A DNA stretch of 64,000 nucleotides from Sphingobacterium spiritivorum (GCF_016725325.1 NZ_CP068083.1:682001-746000), one strand, 5' to 3'; positions 43,960 through 53,788 are shown, numbered from the stretch's first letter. Numbers and translations: made by a program. The notes: generated from the letters alone by a model not told the origin.

Positions 43960-46900
43960 TAAAATCCGAATTTACCTGCAGCCCTTAACTGCATATCTAA
44001 GTTTCCCTTTGTGTTAGATTCAATACCTTTGAGATAGGGGAGGTAATTGCTTGCATTATCAGCTGTAACACGCGTGTTTCGTTCAATGAGAATCAGTTGT
44101 GTCAAATGAGATTGAGCTGCGTCTACGCATTGCTTTAAAGTCATGTCAGTATTTTTTTGAAGCTGAATTAATTCTGACAAATGAGCTCTCATTGCGCCCG
44201 TTTGCCCAGCAAGCAGATCAATACTTTCTTGGCTTGCTCTGGCATAGGCTCCGCTTAGGGATGTTGATGAAGTTGAACTACTATCTTTTGATAACCCTAA
44301 TCCCTTATATGCTTCTTCCATTGCATTTGTGAATCCTTTTGACGCTTCTCCAAGTTTATCTCTCCAGGAATCGAAATTGAAGCCAACAAGACTGTTATCA
44401 TTAGCCAACATATATTGTGAAACCTGATTAACCATATCATTGACAATTGGCTCAATCAGCTTTAGCTTGAGACTATTTGCCAAAGCATTTTTTATGAATT
44501 TATCAAAACTGTCATCCATAGCATCTATAGCACTTTCACCTGCTTCAAATGCAGATACTAATGCTTCCGCAAGTTCATTTGAAAGTTCCTTGAATGAAGT
44601 TTGAGCTAAAGACTCTGTGATGCTTTTGCGGATATCCTCAATTTCTTGATCGATCTTATCCATCTCATCCCTGAAAGATTTTGCTTTATCTTTATCGGTC
44701 TTCTTTTTATCTTCTTCAGCCTTTGCCATATCCTGAAGTTTCTGCTGTTGTTCTTTCAGGTTATTTATAGCTTTTTCGCTGTCGGAGTATAACGATTCAC
44801 CTACGGAATTGGAGATGCTACGCTGAAGTCTATCATATGACTTAGTTAAGCTATCTAGCTGTTCTTGATATTTATCAATCTGCTTTTGTAGCTTTTTATC
44901 CTTTGTATTGAAAATATCAATTACTGAAGTTAATGCCTTAGTTGATGCTGTTACTATAGCTGCTGGATTACCTGTTGCTATAGCTCCTGCAAGATTGCTC
45001 AAGTCACCAAGTGCGCCTCCAACCTTACCTAAAGTTTCCTGTAAATCCTCACTACCAACTCCTAGAGTTGCAAAGGAATCAGTAAGTGTGCCTACTAGTT
45101 GTGACGCATTACCAATATCGCTTGATAGAGTTCCAAAAACCTCATTTTTCAATACAGGAATATTCGCTTCCAGCTTACTTTCTTTTTTGGCTTTTCTTAA
45201 TAGTTCCAAGTAAGCTTTAATAGCATCTGTACTAGCAATCCAAGATTTTTGTAGGTTAAGTTCAATTCTAGCTGAATTCACTTGGCCGATTAAATCTTCA
45301 TAATGTTCTTTAATTAAATTACCACTACTTAATTCCTTATTAAGCCTATCCTGTATATCTTTTAGAGATTTGTTGGTTGCCGATTTACTTAAATATTGAA
45401 GTGTCGAAAAAGTCTTTTCCCACTGAACCTCTTTTTGAAGGCTTGCCATAACTTCGGCACTTGTTTCTTCATTATGGCGCTTGTTTAATTCTTCCAACTG
45501 TTCTTTGGTAGCATTTTTACCTAATGCTAATCTTGCGTCGTTATATTTTTTCTCAATGTCAATAAGCTTCTGATTATGGCCTTTAGATAGATTTAAAGCC
45601 GAAACAAATTCCTCTTGCAATCTCAATCTTTCCTCTTTATTCAAGGATTCTAGATACTTTTTATAATAATCAGCTCTCTCTTTCTGAGCTTGGGTAAGTT
45701 CTGCTGAGGACCCGGTAAATCCTTTTAAAGAAGCATTTTTTTCAAGAGCTATCAGATCCTCATATTCACTTTGAATGTTACGTTTGAAATTCTTAATAAT
45801 AGATAATTGATCCGAATATCTTTTATCAGCTTCTTCTTTTGATGTCTTCGATAAATAACTATTGTATTCATCCACAAGAGCCTTTTGTTCAGCGAGGTTT
45901 TCAGATATTCTCTTAGTTTCCTGTTTAAATTGGAGTTCGCTTATCTCAAAATCCTCATTCCCTTTAAGACTCCCGGTATCAACTCTTAAACCCTTATTTT
46001 TAGGATCAGCATAAAACTTCCTGACTTCCTCTCTGATCTTAGCATATTTATCACGAATAGAAGCTACTTCCTGATCATCTCGAGACAACTGCCCACGTAG
46101 TGATTGCTCATTTAATTGATCAATTGACAACTGTAATGCGCGCTGTCTTTCTAAAGCCTGGCGACGGGCTTCTGCTTCACGTTCAGCCTTATTTCGTGCA
46201 GACTCTGCTGCTCTTTCTGCTTTTCTTCTCTCCTCCTCTGATTGTTCAAAATCTATTTTTTCTGTAGCCTGAGGAGCTTTTGATTTCATGAAAAGTTCAA
46301 TCTGCCACATTGAACCACTAAGGTTTTGAATTAACTTAGTATAGTCTTCAATCTTTCTCTTACCCCCTTCAGTTAATAATCCGTCTTTTACATAAGCTTT
46401 ATATTTTTCAGTAGTAACTTGCAATTCCTTAATTGATGACCCGACCTCTTCATATTTTTCTTTAAGTTTATCATAATTAGCTGTAGAAACATTGAACCCA
46501 GATAACCCTGCAAAAGTTTCTGCAGCATCTTTGTATCCTAATGTCACTTCTCTGATTGCATCTGCCTCGTCATTGGCAAATGATACTCGTGATTTCCATT
46601 CTTGAAACGAGGATGGATTAACAACCTTTGCCATATAGTCAGCATAATTAGCGACAAGATTCGCGATACTAGCTGCGGCTTTACCAAGCACACCATCTCC
46701 TTGCTCAATTGATAAAATGAAGTTGTCCCATGCAATCCCAATTCTATTTAATTGTTGCTCAAGTTTACTTGCTCCGGTTTCAAACTCCCTATCCATTGCA
46801 CCTGCCGCCTCTCCAACTTTCACTAACGCGTCACTCAAAGTAGCATAACCATTAGTTGCAAGAGTGGCAATAACCCTTTGATCTCGAACTGCAATTACAC

Positions 46901-48431
46901 CTGTTCTTTCTAAAGCTTCATTTACTGATCCACCAGAAAGCGAAATTCTGTTCAGCCCGTTGATATAATCTTTAAAAACAGATGAAGCGTCTTTTTTAAA
47001 TTGATCCGAAATTTCTTGAGAAGATTTACCAATAACTTTAGAAAGATCAGCGACACCTTTTCCTGTCCTGATCATCTTTTCAAACTCTCCTAAAGTTCTA
47101 GAGAAAGTAGAGCCAACAACCTCAGCTTCAAGTCCAACAGCTTTAGTAGCTACAGCATACGCAAGTACATCTCTTCTACCAACTTTATATACCCCAGTAT
47201 TCTGAGCAATTGATTCGGCATTTGAAAGGATCTCAGCTTCAGTTGCTGCGAAGTTATTTCCTAGGTTTACAATTTCATCACCAAAGTCCTTCACATTCTG
47301 TACACCACCATCAACAAGAGTCAACGTCCTGGCGATAGAAGTGCCACCTTCTTCACCCTTTATATCTGATGCCGTCTCTAACTTTGCTAATGCTTCGGCA
47401 AATGCCAGTAGATTAGCTCTCCCTTTAACGCCTAACTGCCCGGCAACAGTAGCATATTCAAGTAACTTATCTGTACTTACTACTTGTAGTTTTCTTGATA
47501 ATTCGACGATTGCATCTCCAAACTTATTAAGCTCTGCGCCAGCTAATCCGGTAGTCTTAGAGACAGACATTAGGCGAGAATTGAATCCAATAACCACCGA
47601 TCCGCCAGCACGAATTAAACTATACAAAGTAGCTAGCAATGCGATTACTGCTCCTACAGGGGTTAGAAGAAATGATGCAAGCCCAGCGCCTAATGATTTT
47701 ACACTGGACAGTAAAGTGGAGAACCCTGCAGCTCCCCCAGCAGCTAATTCACTTACTGATGTTCCCATCAACGCCAGGTTCATATTTAACCGTGCTATAA
47801 TTGGAGACATATTTTCTAAGGCCTGTGCATAGTTCCCGACATTACGCTGATGCTGGCCGACTGTAGCATCAATACGCTTTATTGCTTTATCTAAATATTG
47901 AGTTTGCTTTGTTAATGCTTCTGATTTCCTTTTAAGCATTTCATAAGAAGCGGAACTAGATCTACCTTGACGCTCCAATTTAAACATCTCAGCAAGTAAA
48001 TCTTTGGTTTCTCTTCTAACATTATTTAATGCTTTTGAGAGCTGAGCATATTCACTATTATCAGCAAGATTCTTCTTTAGCTCCCTTTCAATTCTTGATT
48101 GTTCTTTTCTTGCAGCATTAAGCTTCCCTTGTTCAAGACGAAACTCTTGCATAGTAAGTTGTCCCTCTTTGAACTTCGTTGTTAACTCAGATTGCTCTTG
48201 TTTCTGCTTTTGCGCTTCTATTCTTGCCTCCTTTAAAGCATTCAAATTTGCAATCTGAGCCTCTTTTAATCTCAAGGTGGCATTGCGAACATCATCTACG
48301 CTTGTAGCTGATTTTTTAGAATCGTCTGCTGTATTGGTGGAGGAACCAACTCCCGTATTCGACAAAAGCTCGCGTAATTTTTTGCGAGCTTCTGTATCGT
48401 CTAATACTACTTTATATCTTAAATCAGCCAT
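43959..48431 (-). CDS. Tail tape measure protein
   Basis: 1490 aa. Long coiled-coil regions at both ends (about 30-200 and 690-1100, rich in Lys, Glu, Ala) flank a TP901-1-like core with hydrophobic segments (about 215-275, ASFLLTPVGAVIALLATLYSLI) and phage tail tape motifs such as DKLLEYATVAGQLGVKGRANLLAFA. Length sets tail length: at 1.5 A per residue the tail would be about 220 nm. The gene starts 66 nt downstream of the TTGACAA-N7-TTGTCAA dyad, near the T-frame stop of the tail chaperone. Confidence 0.9.
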   Translation of the reverse strand: MADLRYKVVLDDTEARKKLRELLSNTGVGSSTNTADDSKKSATSVDDVRNATLRLKEAQIANLNALKEARIEAQKQKQEQSELTTKFKEGQLTMQEFRLEQGKLNAARKEQSRIERELKKNLADNSEYAQLSKALNNVRRETKDLLAEMFKLERQGRSSSASYEMLKRKSEALTKQTQYLDKAIKRIDATVGQHQRNVGNYAQALENMSPIIARLNMNLALMGTSVSELAAGGAAGFSTLLSSVKSLGAGLASFLLTPVGAVIALLATLYSLIRAGGSVVIGFNSRLMSVSKTTGLAGAELNKFGDAIVELSRKLQVVSTDKLLEYATVAGQLGVKGRANLLAFAEALAKLETASDIKGEEGGTSIARTLTLVDGGVQNVKDFGDEIVNLGNNFAATEAEILSNAESIAQNTGVYKVGRRDVLAYAVATKAVGLEAEVVGSTFSRTLGEFEKMIRTGKGVADLSKVIGKSSQEISDQFKKDASSVFKDYINGLNRISLSGGSVNEALERTGVIAVRDQRVIATLATNGYATLSDALVKVGEAAGAMDREFETGASKLEQQLNRIGIAWDNFILSIEQGDGVLGKAAASIANLVANYADYMAKVVNPSSFQEWKSRVSFANDEADAIREVTLGYKDAAETFAGLSGFNVSTANYDKLKEKYEEVGSSIKELQVTTEKYKAYVKDGLLTEGGKRKIEDYTKLIQNLSGSMWQIELFMKSKAPQATEKIDFEQSEEERRKAERAAESARNKAEREAEARRQALERQRALQLSIDQLNEQSLRGQLSRDDQEVASIRDKYAKIREEVRKFYADPKNKGLRVDTGSLKGNEDFEISELQFKQETKRISENLAEQKALVDEYNSYLSKTSKEEADKRYSDQLSIIKNFKRNIQSEYEDLIALEKNASLKGFTGSSAELTQAQKERADYYKKYLESLNKEERLRLQEEFVSALNLSKGHNQKLIDIEKKYNDARLALGKNATKEQLEELNKRHNEETSAEVMASLQKEVQWEKTFSTLQYLSKSATNKSLKDIQDRLNKELSSGNLIKEHYEDLIGQVNSARIELNLQKSWIASTDAIKAYLELLRKAKKESKLEANIPVLKNEVFGTLSSDIGNASQLVGTLTDSFATLGVGSEDLQETLGKVGGALGDLSNLAGAIATGNPAAIVTASTKALTSVIDIFNTKDKKLQKQIDKYQEQLDSLTKSYDRLQRSISNSVGESLYSDSEKAINNLKEQQQKLQDMAKAEEDKKKTDKDKAKSFRDEMDKIDQEIEDIRKSITESLAQTSFKELSNELAEALVSAFEAGESAIDAMDDSFDKFIKNALANSLKLKLIEPIVNDMVNQVSQYMLANDNSLVGFNFDSWRDKLGEASKGFTNAMEEAYKGLGLSKDSSSTSSTSLSGAYARASQESIDLLAGQTGAMRAHLSELIQLQKNTDMTLKQCVDAAQSHLTQLILIERNTRVTADNASNYLPYLKGIESNTKGNLDMQLRAAGKFGF

Positions 48432-48496
48432 GAACTATCCTCAGATGTGATAGCTCAAAAATAAAGTTTCTAATATGCGCAAAACAGAAACTGTTA

Positions 48497-48517
48497 TTGA
48501 CAATTGACAATTGTCAA
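48497..48517 (-). promoter_or_regulatory. Late-gene dyad 1, TTGACAA-N7-TTGTCAA
   Basis: TTGACAATTGACAATTGTCAA, read with arms 48497-48503 and 48511-48517; the spacer is itself TTGACAA, so a perfect 14-bp palindrome is nested on the right. It lies 66 nt upstream of the tape measure start. The same arms with a 7-nt spacer occur at 53921. Shared operator or transcription signal is likely. Confidence 0.6.
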
Positions 48518-48524
48518 CATTCTG

Positions 48525-49168
48525 TTATCTGTTGCTAAACATTTGAAACATATCAACTTCCTTTTGACTGTTAGGTGTATTTTCATCTTTTGAGTAAGAT
48601 GGTATGCATAACCCATACAACATTAAGTTTACATATGAGATCTTCCATTTAATGTGATCCTCATCCCAACCTTTACTTGCTATTGCAGCGCTAATTACAC
48701 TTGCCCAAGGGCTTCCGGATCCGGGAAAAGGTTTAGAGTCAGATTCTTTGATAAAGCCATAATGTCGAAAAAAGACGATAAGTCTAACCTCCGGTAGACT
48801 TCAATAAAAGCTTTATAAATTAACGACATACTCCATTGCTCAGAAATAGCTGTCAAGGTTTCAACTTCGAATCGTCTTGTTTTACTAATCGCGATTGCGA
48901 TAATTTGTAGAATGGGATTGATATTGTCTGATAATAAAATGTTGATCTGATCTGCTTGGGAATATTTCTGAATTGATTCAAAATTGGTCATTTGTTTAAG
49001 CAAAACTCCAATCTGCTGGACTTTACCAACAGGTATAGATCCTACTTCAATATCAATTGAATGAGTTCGTTTAAATATTTTATTGACTAATCCCCCTTTA
49101 GGCAATACAATAGACCCAATGTGAGTAGGTGTATCGATAAATGTATCAGCAATTTCTTGTTGTGTCAT
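48525..49168 (-). CDS. Tail assembly chaperone GT, predicted -1 frameshift product
   Basis: If the ribosome slips by -1 at the slippery heptamer T-TTT-TTC (48773-48767, read on the minus strand), translation moves from the 157-aa frame to an open frame of 80 codons that stops at TAA 48527-48525. The product has 134 + 80 = 214 aa. The extension runs RHYGFIKESDSKPF...GWDEDHIKWKISYVNLMLYGLC and ends VDMFQMFSNR. This is the G/GT organisation universal in long-tailed phages, here in its usual place before the tape measure. Inferred from heptamer and open frame; no protein data. Confidence 0.7.
48695..49168 (-). CDS. Tail assembly chaperone G (unshifted product)
   Basis: 157 aa. Soluble helical protein (NFESIQKYSQADQINILLSDNINPILQIIAIAISKT) that coats the tape measure during tail assembly. 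Its C-terminus after residue 134 (DIMALSKNLT...) is the out-of-frame version, and the stop lies in the conserved T-frame. Lies 68 nt after the tail tube gene. Confidence 0.8.
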   Translation of the reverse strand: MTQQEIADTFIDTPTHIGSIVLPKGGLVNKIFKRTHSIDIEVGSIPVGKVQQIGVLLKQMTNFESIQKYSQADQINILLSDNINPILQIIAIAISKTRRFEVETLTAISEQWSMSLIYKAFIEVYRRLDLSSFFDIMALSKNLTLNLFPDPEALGQV

Positions 49169-49236
49169 TTCTATTTTGGTTAGATGAATAAACCCCTACT
49201 TTCCAGCTAACCAAAGTGGATTTCGGGGTTATATTG

Positions 49237-49782
49237 TTATGCTACTGCTACTTTTTCGTAATACCATGGAGAAACAGCATCTCCATCAGCATCACTTACA
49301 GCTTGCGCTTCTGCGGTGAAGCCCAAAGCCAGGAATGCATCTCCGTCTTTGGTAAGAGCATTCTCAATTCTTCCAATTACTGATCCATTAAGAATCACAA
49401 AAACCATCTTGAATCCATCCCAAGGTTTACTTGTAACGCGAACAGCAAGATTTACTGCTGTAGTGCTATCAATAGCTGCTTCAAATTTGGTCGTCGCAGT
49501 GGAAGTTGCATTACCTTTGAAAATCAAATCTGCCATCTTTGGATCAAGGTTCAGGAACTTAGCAGTTACGCTTGCTCCATCTCCTTCTTCTCCAATTATT
49601 GCGAAAATACCCGCTTTGTCTTCGACTTTAACTTTAGTCATAGTCTTTTCCGGAATGTTCATTGTCGCAGAACCCATTTCAATATTTTCACCTTTAACCC
49701 AGCCAGTAGCCGGTAAGGCTCCGTTTGCACTCACAGGCGCAAACTCAATGGATTCTACTCCTTTTACAACAAATTGTGCCAT
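49237..49782 (-). CDS. Major tail tube protein
   Basis: 181 aa. Begins AQFVVKGVESIEFAPVSANGALP and contains GSATMNIPEKTMTKVKVEDKAGIFAIIGEEGDGASVTAKFLNLDP, a beta-sandwich pattern of siphovirus tail tubes, with no cysteine. Position directly before the chaperone is diagnostic. Confidence 0.85.
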   Translation of the reverse strand: MAQFVVKGVESIEFAPVSANGALPATGWVKGENIEMGSATMNIPEKTMTKVKVEDKAGIFAIIGEEGDGASVTAKFLNLDPKMADLIFKGNATSTATTKFEAAIDSTTAVNLAVRVTSKPWDGFKMVFVILNGSVIGRIENALTKDGDAFLALGFTAEAQAVSDADGDAVSPWYYEKVAVA

Positions 49783-49828
49783 AATTTATTCTTTGTTATA
49801 TCGGGGTGCCCCGATGTTAATTTTATTA

Positions 49829-50266
49829 TTAAATATCTGTCCTCAAGAATGTATACTCAACCTGGATGTTGTATAACCACTGTGTACCGAAGTTCTCTAT
49901 CTGACCGGGATCTCGAAGCTTTAATGAAAAGTTAGAACCTATATATCCATCCAATTTAGATGATGCTATATTGCCGAGATATTCCATCCTCTCAATATCT
50001 GGTTGAGTATTATCTACTACTGTAGGGTTTTCAGCTGATGATCCTGGAAGATTAGGTACATGAAAGTTAATATTCAGCACCCCTCCTTGTATCTGTTCGG
50101 CATCCCAAATCAAAGTATTAATAACACAATCCTCCTTAGTGCTGCCAAGCTTTCGTTGGAATAACCGAATTTCACCACTTATAAGATCCCCAATACCTGC
50201 GACAACCAATACCGATTTGACATCCTTCATTCCTTCTATGGAATTCTTTAAGAGCTTTGCCATCAT
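49829..50266 (-). CDS. Tail terminator-like protein
   Basis: 145 aa. Has the order expected for the protein that caps the tail (gpU-like), with GISGEIRLFQRKLGSTKEDCVINTLIWDAEQIQGG-type small beta domain. Overlaps the upstream 151-aa stop by 4 nt. Assignment rests mainly on position. Confidence 0.65.
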   Translation of the reverse strand: MMAKLLKNSIEGMKDVKSVLVVAGIGDLISGEIRLFQRKLGSTKEDCVINTLIWDAEQIQGGVLNINFHVPNLPGSSAENPTVVDNTQPDIERMEYLGNIASSKLDGYIGSNFSLKLRDPGQIENFGTQWLYNIQVEYTFLRTDI

Positions 50267-50718
50267 ACATCAATTTCGTTAAAGGCTTGATCCAGCGACT
50301 TATCTACTTCCTTTCTCGCTTCACTTACAACTGTAAGTCCATGATTAGTTTCAACCCAACTGGCATATTCCTTTCCGGCAACTAAAGTAATTCCCCAACC
50401 TGATGATTCACGTAGCTCTGCAAATGCCTTCTCACGGCCTTCTTTCAGTCCCGGCGCTTTGTCGGTTCCGTATGGACTTAACTCGAAATCCTCATGCAGT
50501 ACCTTCCCATCTCGGTAAATTATACCACCTGTTGAAGATCGTAATTGGCCTGTTTGATCATTATACCCTTCTGGCCTCATCTTAGCCCGCTGTATTTGCA
50601 ATGCTCTGGAAAGTACCCGCTTAAACGCATCTAACGTTTTACGATCCATCTCGTCGATCTGCTCAGTGTAAATAGCATCAAGTTCGGATTGAGTCATATC
50701 TAATTCTATTCTAAACAT
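50263..50718 (-). CDS. HK97 gp10-like minor structural protein
   Basis: 151 aa. Helical start (SELDAIYTEQIDEMDRKTLDAFKRVLSRALQIQRAKM) and the C-terminal pattern VAGKEYASWVETNHGL, which fits HK97-gp10/phage tail completion proteins: KEYASWVE is a hallmark. It overlaps the upstream gene by 8 nt and the downstream gene by 4. Confidence 0.78.
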   Translation of the reverse strand: MFRIELDMTQSELDAIYTEQIDEMDRKTLDAFKRVLSRALQIQRAKMRPEGYNDQTGQLRSSTGGIIYRDGKVLHEDFELSPYGTDKAPGLKEGREKAFAELRESSGWGITLVAGKEYASWVETNHGLTVVSEARKEVDKSLDQAFNEIDV

Positions 50719-50983
50719 AAGCTACACAATGAAGTTGCCCCCTATGAAAGATCGCAATACTGTCTTGCCAAACAATCGCCTCACCATTCTGATCATAGCC
50801 GGTTACAACCTCATCTACTAAGAGTGTTGGCGAATAAAACGGAAGTGCAATAGTGAACTTGACATCTACTTCAGTACCATCCTTAATCTTCTTCAGGCCT
50901 GCGCTGCGGTTATTAGGATAAAAACGGCAAGATAATTGACTGCCGTCTTCCCTAACCAACTTATCCGGATATTGCTCGATCAT
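50711..50983 (-). CDS. Head-tail joining protein, 90 aa
   Basis: Small beta protein (DGTEVDVKFTIALPFYSPTLLVDEVV) of the head closure type; size and place between the connector-type genes fit SPP1 gp16-like stoppers. No firm family signature. Confidence 0.6.
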   Translation of the reverse strand: MIEQYPDKLVREDGSQLSCRFYPNNRSAGLKKIKDGTEVDVKFTIALPFYSPTLLVDEVVTGYDQNGEAIVWQDSIAIFHRGQLHCVAYV

Positions 50984-50988
50984 AATGC

Positions 50989-51318
50989 TTAATGAGTATT
51001 TGAAATATCCACGAATCCAGAGTCAGAAGGAACTTCATCAATCCCCCATTTCCACAACAAGCGACGCCGTAAAGCTTCCAAAGACGCAGCGTCCTGTTGA
51101 GTAAGCTGATAATCCAATTCCTTGACAGATTTAGGCTGTGTTAAAAGGAAGTCAATCAAACCCGCTCGGGATAGATCCAATGCTTTAGTCTGATCTTTAT
51201 CATTTGTATCACGTAGTGCGTCTTGCGCCAATCCGTGCTCTTCTAAAATTGTAATGACTGTTGCATCCGGGAACTTATACCCCATCGACGACACTAAGAC
51301 TTCCTTTACACTTGCCAT
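50989..51318 (-). CDS. Head-tail connector-like protein, 109 aa
   Basis: Helical protein (ALAQDALRDTND..., ALDLSRAGLIDFLLTQPKSVKELDYQLTQQDAASLEAL). The start and length suit a gp6-like connector or adaptor below the portal. Position is the main evidence. Confidence 0.6.
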   Translation of the reverse strand: MASVKEVLVSSMGYKFPDATVITILEEHGLAQDALRDTNDKDQTKALDLSRAGLIDFLLTQPKSVKELDYQLTQQDAASLEALRRRLLWKWGIDEVPSDSGFVDISNTH

Positions 51319-51322
51319 TATC

Positions 51323-51634
51323 CTAGCCCTTCTTTACTAATTCACGCTTCACACAATCAGCTAACCGCGCATCATCGAAATGAGATACGTCATCACCTTC
51401 AACCCATTTCTTACCGAAGTTGTCTTTATCAGCAAATGGATAGATGACAGTATATTTTTTAGACTTCTTGTCCTTGTCAGCTTTGGCTTCAGCTTTAGCC
51501 TTTGTTTCGGCCGCATCCTTATCAGCTTTAGCCTTTGCTTCTTGCTCTGCTTTTAATTTTGCATCTTCAGCACCTTGTGGTGAAGATGAAGGTACGCCTG
51601 GTTGCGTTCCCTGCTTATTTTCTTGATCTGCCAT
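51323..51634 (-). CDS. Lys/Ala/Glu-rich head-associated protein, 103 aa
   Basis: Residues 1-65 are low-complexity: Gln/Pro/Ser, then a Lys-Ala-Asp-Glu-rich helical stretch (AKLKAEQEAKAKADKD). The C-terminal 35 residues are a compact domain, YTVIYPFADKDNFGKKW, of the kind seen in head-fibre or capsid-adjacent proteins. It overlaps the capsid stop by one base. Confidence 0.65.
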   Translation of the reverse strand: MADQENKQGTQPGVPSSSPQGAEDAKLKAEQEAKAKADKDAAETKAKAEAKADKDKKSKKYTVIYPFADKDNFGKKWVEGDDVSHFDDARLADCVKRELVKKG

Positions 51635-52722
51635 TATCCTTGTACAGTTTTAGTGTCCAACAAATAGATTTCGTCAATAGCGGTAACAACTGGAACCACG
51701 CGAGCCTGAGCACGTGTAACTTCTTTCAAGGAAGGTGTAGTTGTACGGAATTTGCTCACAAGAATGTACTCATTCGCTTTTTGATACTCAACCCCTGCCT
51801 GTTTATGGTTTTCTTCCGCCAAACGGGCGTAAACCAGTTCACCAACCATTTGTGATGCAACAAAAACCATTGCGCCAGAAGCAAAAGGTTTAAACGACGT
51901 ACGTTTACCATCCTTTTCAACTTTGATTGTACGATCAACTTTAATAAAAGTAAAGCCATAACGTTTGCTGACCAAAGTATTTAACTGATCAAAATCAAGG
52001 TTTGGAATTTGCTTGTTTCCAGTGCTGTTTTGGCTAAAAGAAAAGTATTCTTTTGCTTGATCCGTAGCCGCAATAGCGTTGATTGTTGCTGTGTCAGTAT
52101 AAACTTGAGTGATAGATACACCATCCGAAGTGGCTTTATCGATAACACGTTGAAAGTCATCAAACGGTTTTGCATTGACTTTATCAGAATAAAGAGCAGC
52201 AACCCCAAAAAGATGATCGGCACGATATTTATAATCGCAACGAACTCCTACGCCTACATTTTCAGGATCATCAACTAAAGTGATACCTGTAGAGAATCCA
52301 CGTAAGAAAATAGCTTCATTGCGTTCATAAATAGCTCCGATAGCACGTGGAGTATCTGCGAATAATTTAGCTATAACCTGTCCATTAGTTGCGCCGTTAG
52401 CAATCAAAGTGTCCAATTGGGTAAGCTCCGTCTCATTTAGAGCTAATTCAATACCCATTTTAGGAATATCACCTGATGCTTGAGATATCGAATCTCTTGT
52501 CTTCAAAGGAAGGCTTGAGTCCATTGCAACAACATCGGCAGCAACTAGGCTAAAAGATGCGCTTAAACTTTCCCATTTACCAGTTACTGAAAATACTGGC
52601 TTTAACATTGTTGTATGCAAGTAGACCAAAGGTCTCTTTGTATCGTTCAACGTTTCTACTGTACGTACAATAATCCCGGGAAAGAATTTTTGTACCCATT
52701 GAATAAATAGTGATTTTTCCAT
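51634..52722 (-). CDS. Major capsid protein
   Basis: 362 aa, right size for an HK97-fold capsid protein, between decoration and connector genes. It has no N-terminal delta domain long enough to be a self-scaffold; a separate scaffold gene lies upstream. Start overlaps the decoration gene stop by one base. Sequence segments such as WESLSASFSLVAADVVAMDSSLPLKTRDSISQ match Bacteroidota phage capsids in style, but I cannot name a family. Confidence 0.75.
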   Translation of the reverse strand: MEKSLFIQWVQKFFPGIIVRTVETLNDTKRPLVYLHTTMLKPVFSVTGKWESLSASFSLVAADVVAMDSSLPLKTRDSISQASGDIPKMGIELALNETELTQLDTLIANGATNGQVIAKLFADTPRAIGAIYERNEAIFLRGFSTGITLVDDPENVGVGVRCDYKYRADHLFGVAALYSDKVNAKPFDDFQRVIDKATSDGVSITQVYTDTATINAIAATDQAKEYFSFSQNSTGNKQIPNLDFDQLNTLVSKRYGFTFIKVDRTIKVEKDGKRTSFKPFASGAMVFVASQMVGELVYARLAEENHKQAGVEYQKANEYILVSKFRTTTPSLKEVTRAQARVVPVVTAIDEIYLLDTKTVQG

Positions 52723-53120
52723 TAGTCTGCTCTAAAATCAATTAAAGGCTTTAATGCTTCCATTGCTTCCGCTGTCGGCTCAATGTAACATGCCTTATGG
52801 TTTACCGTTCCCCTCACTAATAATCCAGCAGCGGGTTTTGCTGTTAATATCGAATTGATCAAAATATGCGCATACTCGTAACCTGCTGGCAAAGCTGCAT
52901 AAGCAGTTGCATCAGTGTTAACCGGCATGGGCTTATAAGTATTTCCAGTTGCAGTGTCTTTGATGATAACATGCCCGGCATAAATGACTTTAGGTGTATA
53001 CCCTGTCACATCAAGCGCACGTCCACCACGAACAGACTGGAAATTGTCAACGATAATCACGGTGTCTCGTGAGGTATCGATGATTTGTTCGTCGTTGTTT
53101 AAATTTACTGTTGTTCCCAT
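52722..53120 (-). CDS. Head decoration-like protein
   Basis: 132 aa. Beta-rich: QIIDTSRDTVIIVDNFQSVRGGRALDVTGYTPKVIYAGHVIIKD. Position upstream of the capsid gene and size fit a gpD-type capsid decoration protein (known position before the capsid in lambda-like order). No protease signature. Confidence 0.65.
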   Translation of the reverse strand: MGTTVNLNNDEQIIDTSRDTVIIVDNFQSVRGGRALDVTGYTPKVIYAGHVIIKDTATGNTYKPMPVNTDATAYAALPAGYEYAHILINSILTAKPAAGLLVRGTVNHKACYIEPTAEAMEALKPLIDFRAD

Positions 53121-53131
53121 TTGATTAATTA

Positions 53132-53788
53132 TTATAATCCGATTTCGTTCATCACAGAATCCAACTCTTCCTTAGTTGCTTCTTTGATTTTGCCATCTTT
53201 ACCTACTCCTGCAAATGGATTATCCTTCCCCAATTTACTTTCAGCCTGTGTTTGCGTATGATTCGCAAAGTCCGTTTCAACATCAGTAAGGTATGCTGTA
53301 AAGTCTTCATCAGTTGCAAAGTTCATTCGACCGAAGTCGCGTAAAACCTTTGAACTGTATTCTTTATCGGCATTTGCCAGCTTACCCAGAATGAGTGATT
53401 GACGATCAGTAACGACCTTTTCACTTTTCAATCCAGCGACTTGATCAGTCAATGCTTTTAAAGCATCCAGGATCGCTTTGTCTTTCGCTGAAACTTCAGC
53501 TTCTGGTGCAGGCTCCGGAACAGGTGTTGGTGGTGTAGGTTGAGGTGCTGGTGCTGGTGTTTTCAATTTATCTAGCTCAGCTTGCACGCTTCTCGCCCGA
53601 TCATCTTCCTTAGCAATATCTTGAAACGGTATTGCTTCATCCAATGCCTTTAGCCTTTCCAACAATTCTTCTTCTGTTGTCACTTTGCCTTCCAATCTCT
53701 TAGCTAATGCTTCAACCCTTGCAGCTGAAAGTTGCGCGCCTCCAAAATTTGATATGAGTAGCGATCTGATAGATTTTTTTAAGTCCAT
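53132..53788 (-). CDS. Scaffolding protein
   Basis: 218 aa. Highly charged and helical; a Pro/Ala-rich linker (TPAPAPQPTPPTPVPEPAPE) joins two helical domains, and the C-terminus is charged (KIKEATKEELDSVMNEIGL). These are standard scaffold properties. It leads the leftward late block after the cargo insertion and has the TTGACAA-N7-TTGTCAA dyad 133 nt upstream. Confidence 0.78.
   Translation of the reverse strand: MDLKKSIRSLLISNFGGAQLSAARVEALAKRLEGKVTTEEELLERLKALDEAIPFQDIAKEDDRARSVQAELDKLKTPAPAPQPTPPTPVPEPAPEAEVSAKDKAILDALKALTDQVAGLKSEKVVTDRQSLILGKLANADKEYSSKVLRDFGRMNFATDEDFTAYLTDVETDFANHTQTQAESKLGKDNPFAGVGKDGKIKEATKEELDSVMNEIGL

Noticed and set aside
47341..47832. 163-codon frame on the plus strand in the tape measure gene
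   Set aside because: Shadow; the tape measure frame on the minus strand has clear coiled-coil and core motifs across the same bases.
49316..49876. 186-codon plus-strand frame across the tail tube gene
   Set aside because: Shadow of the tube gene; it also crosses a gene boundary on the other strand without any start signal.
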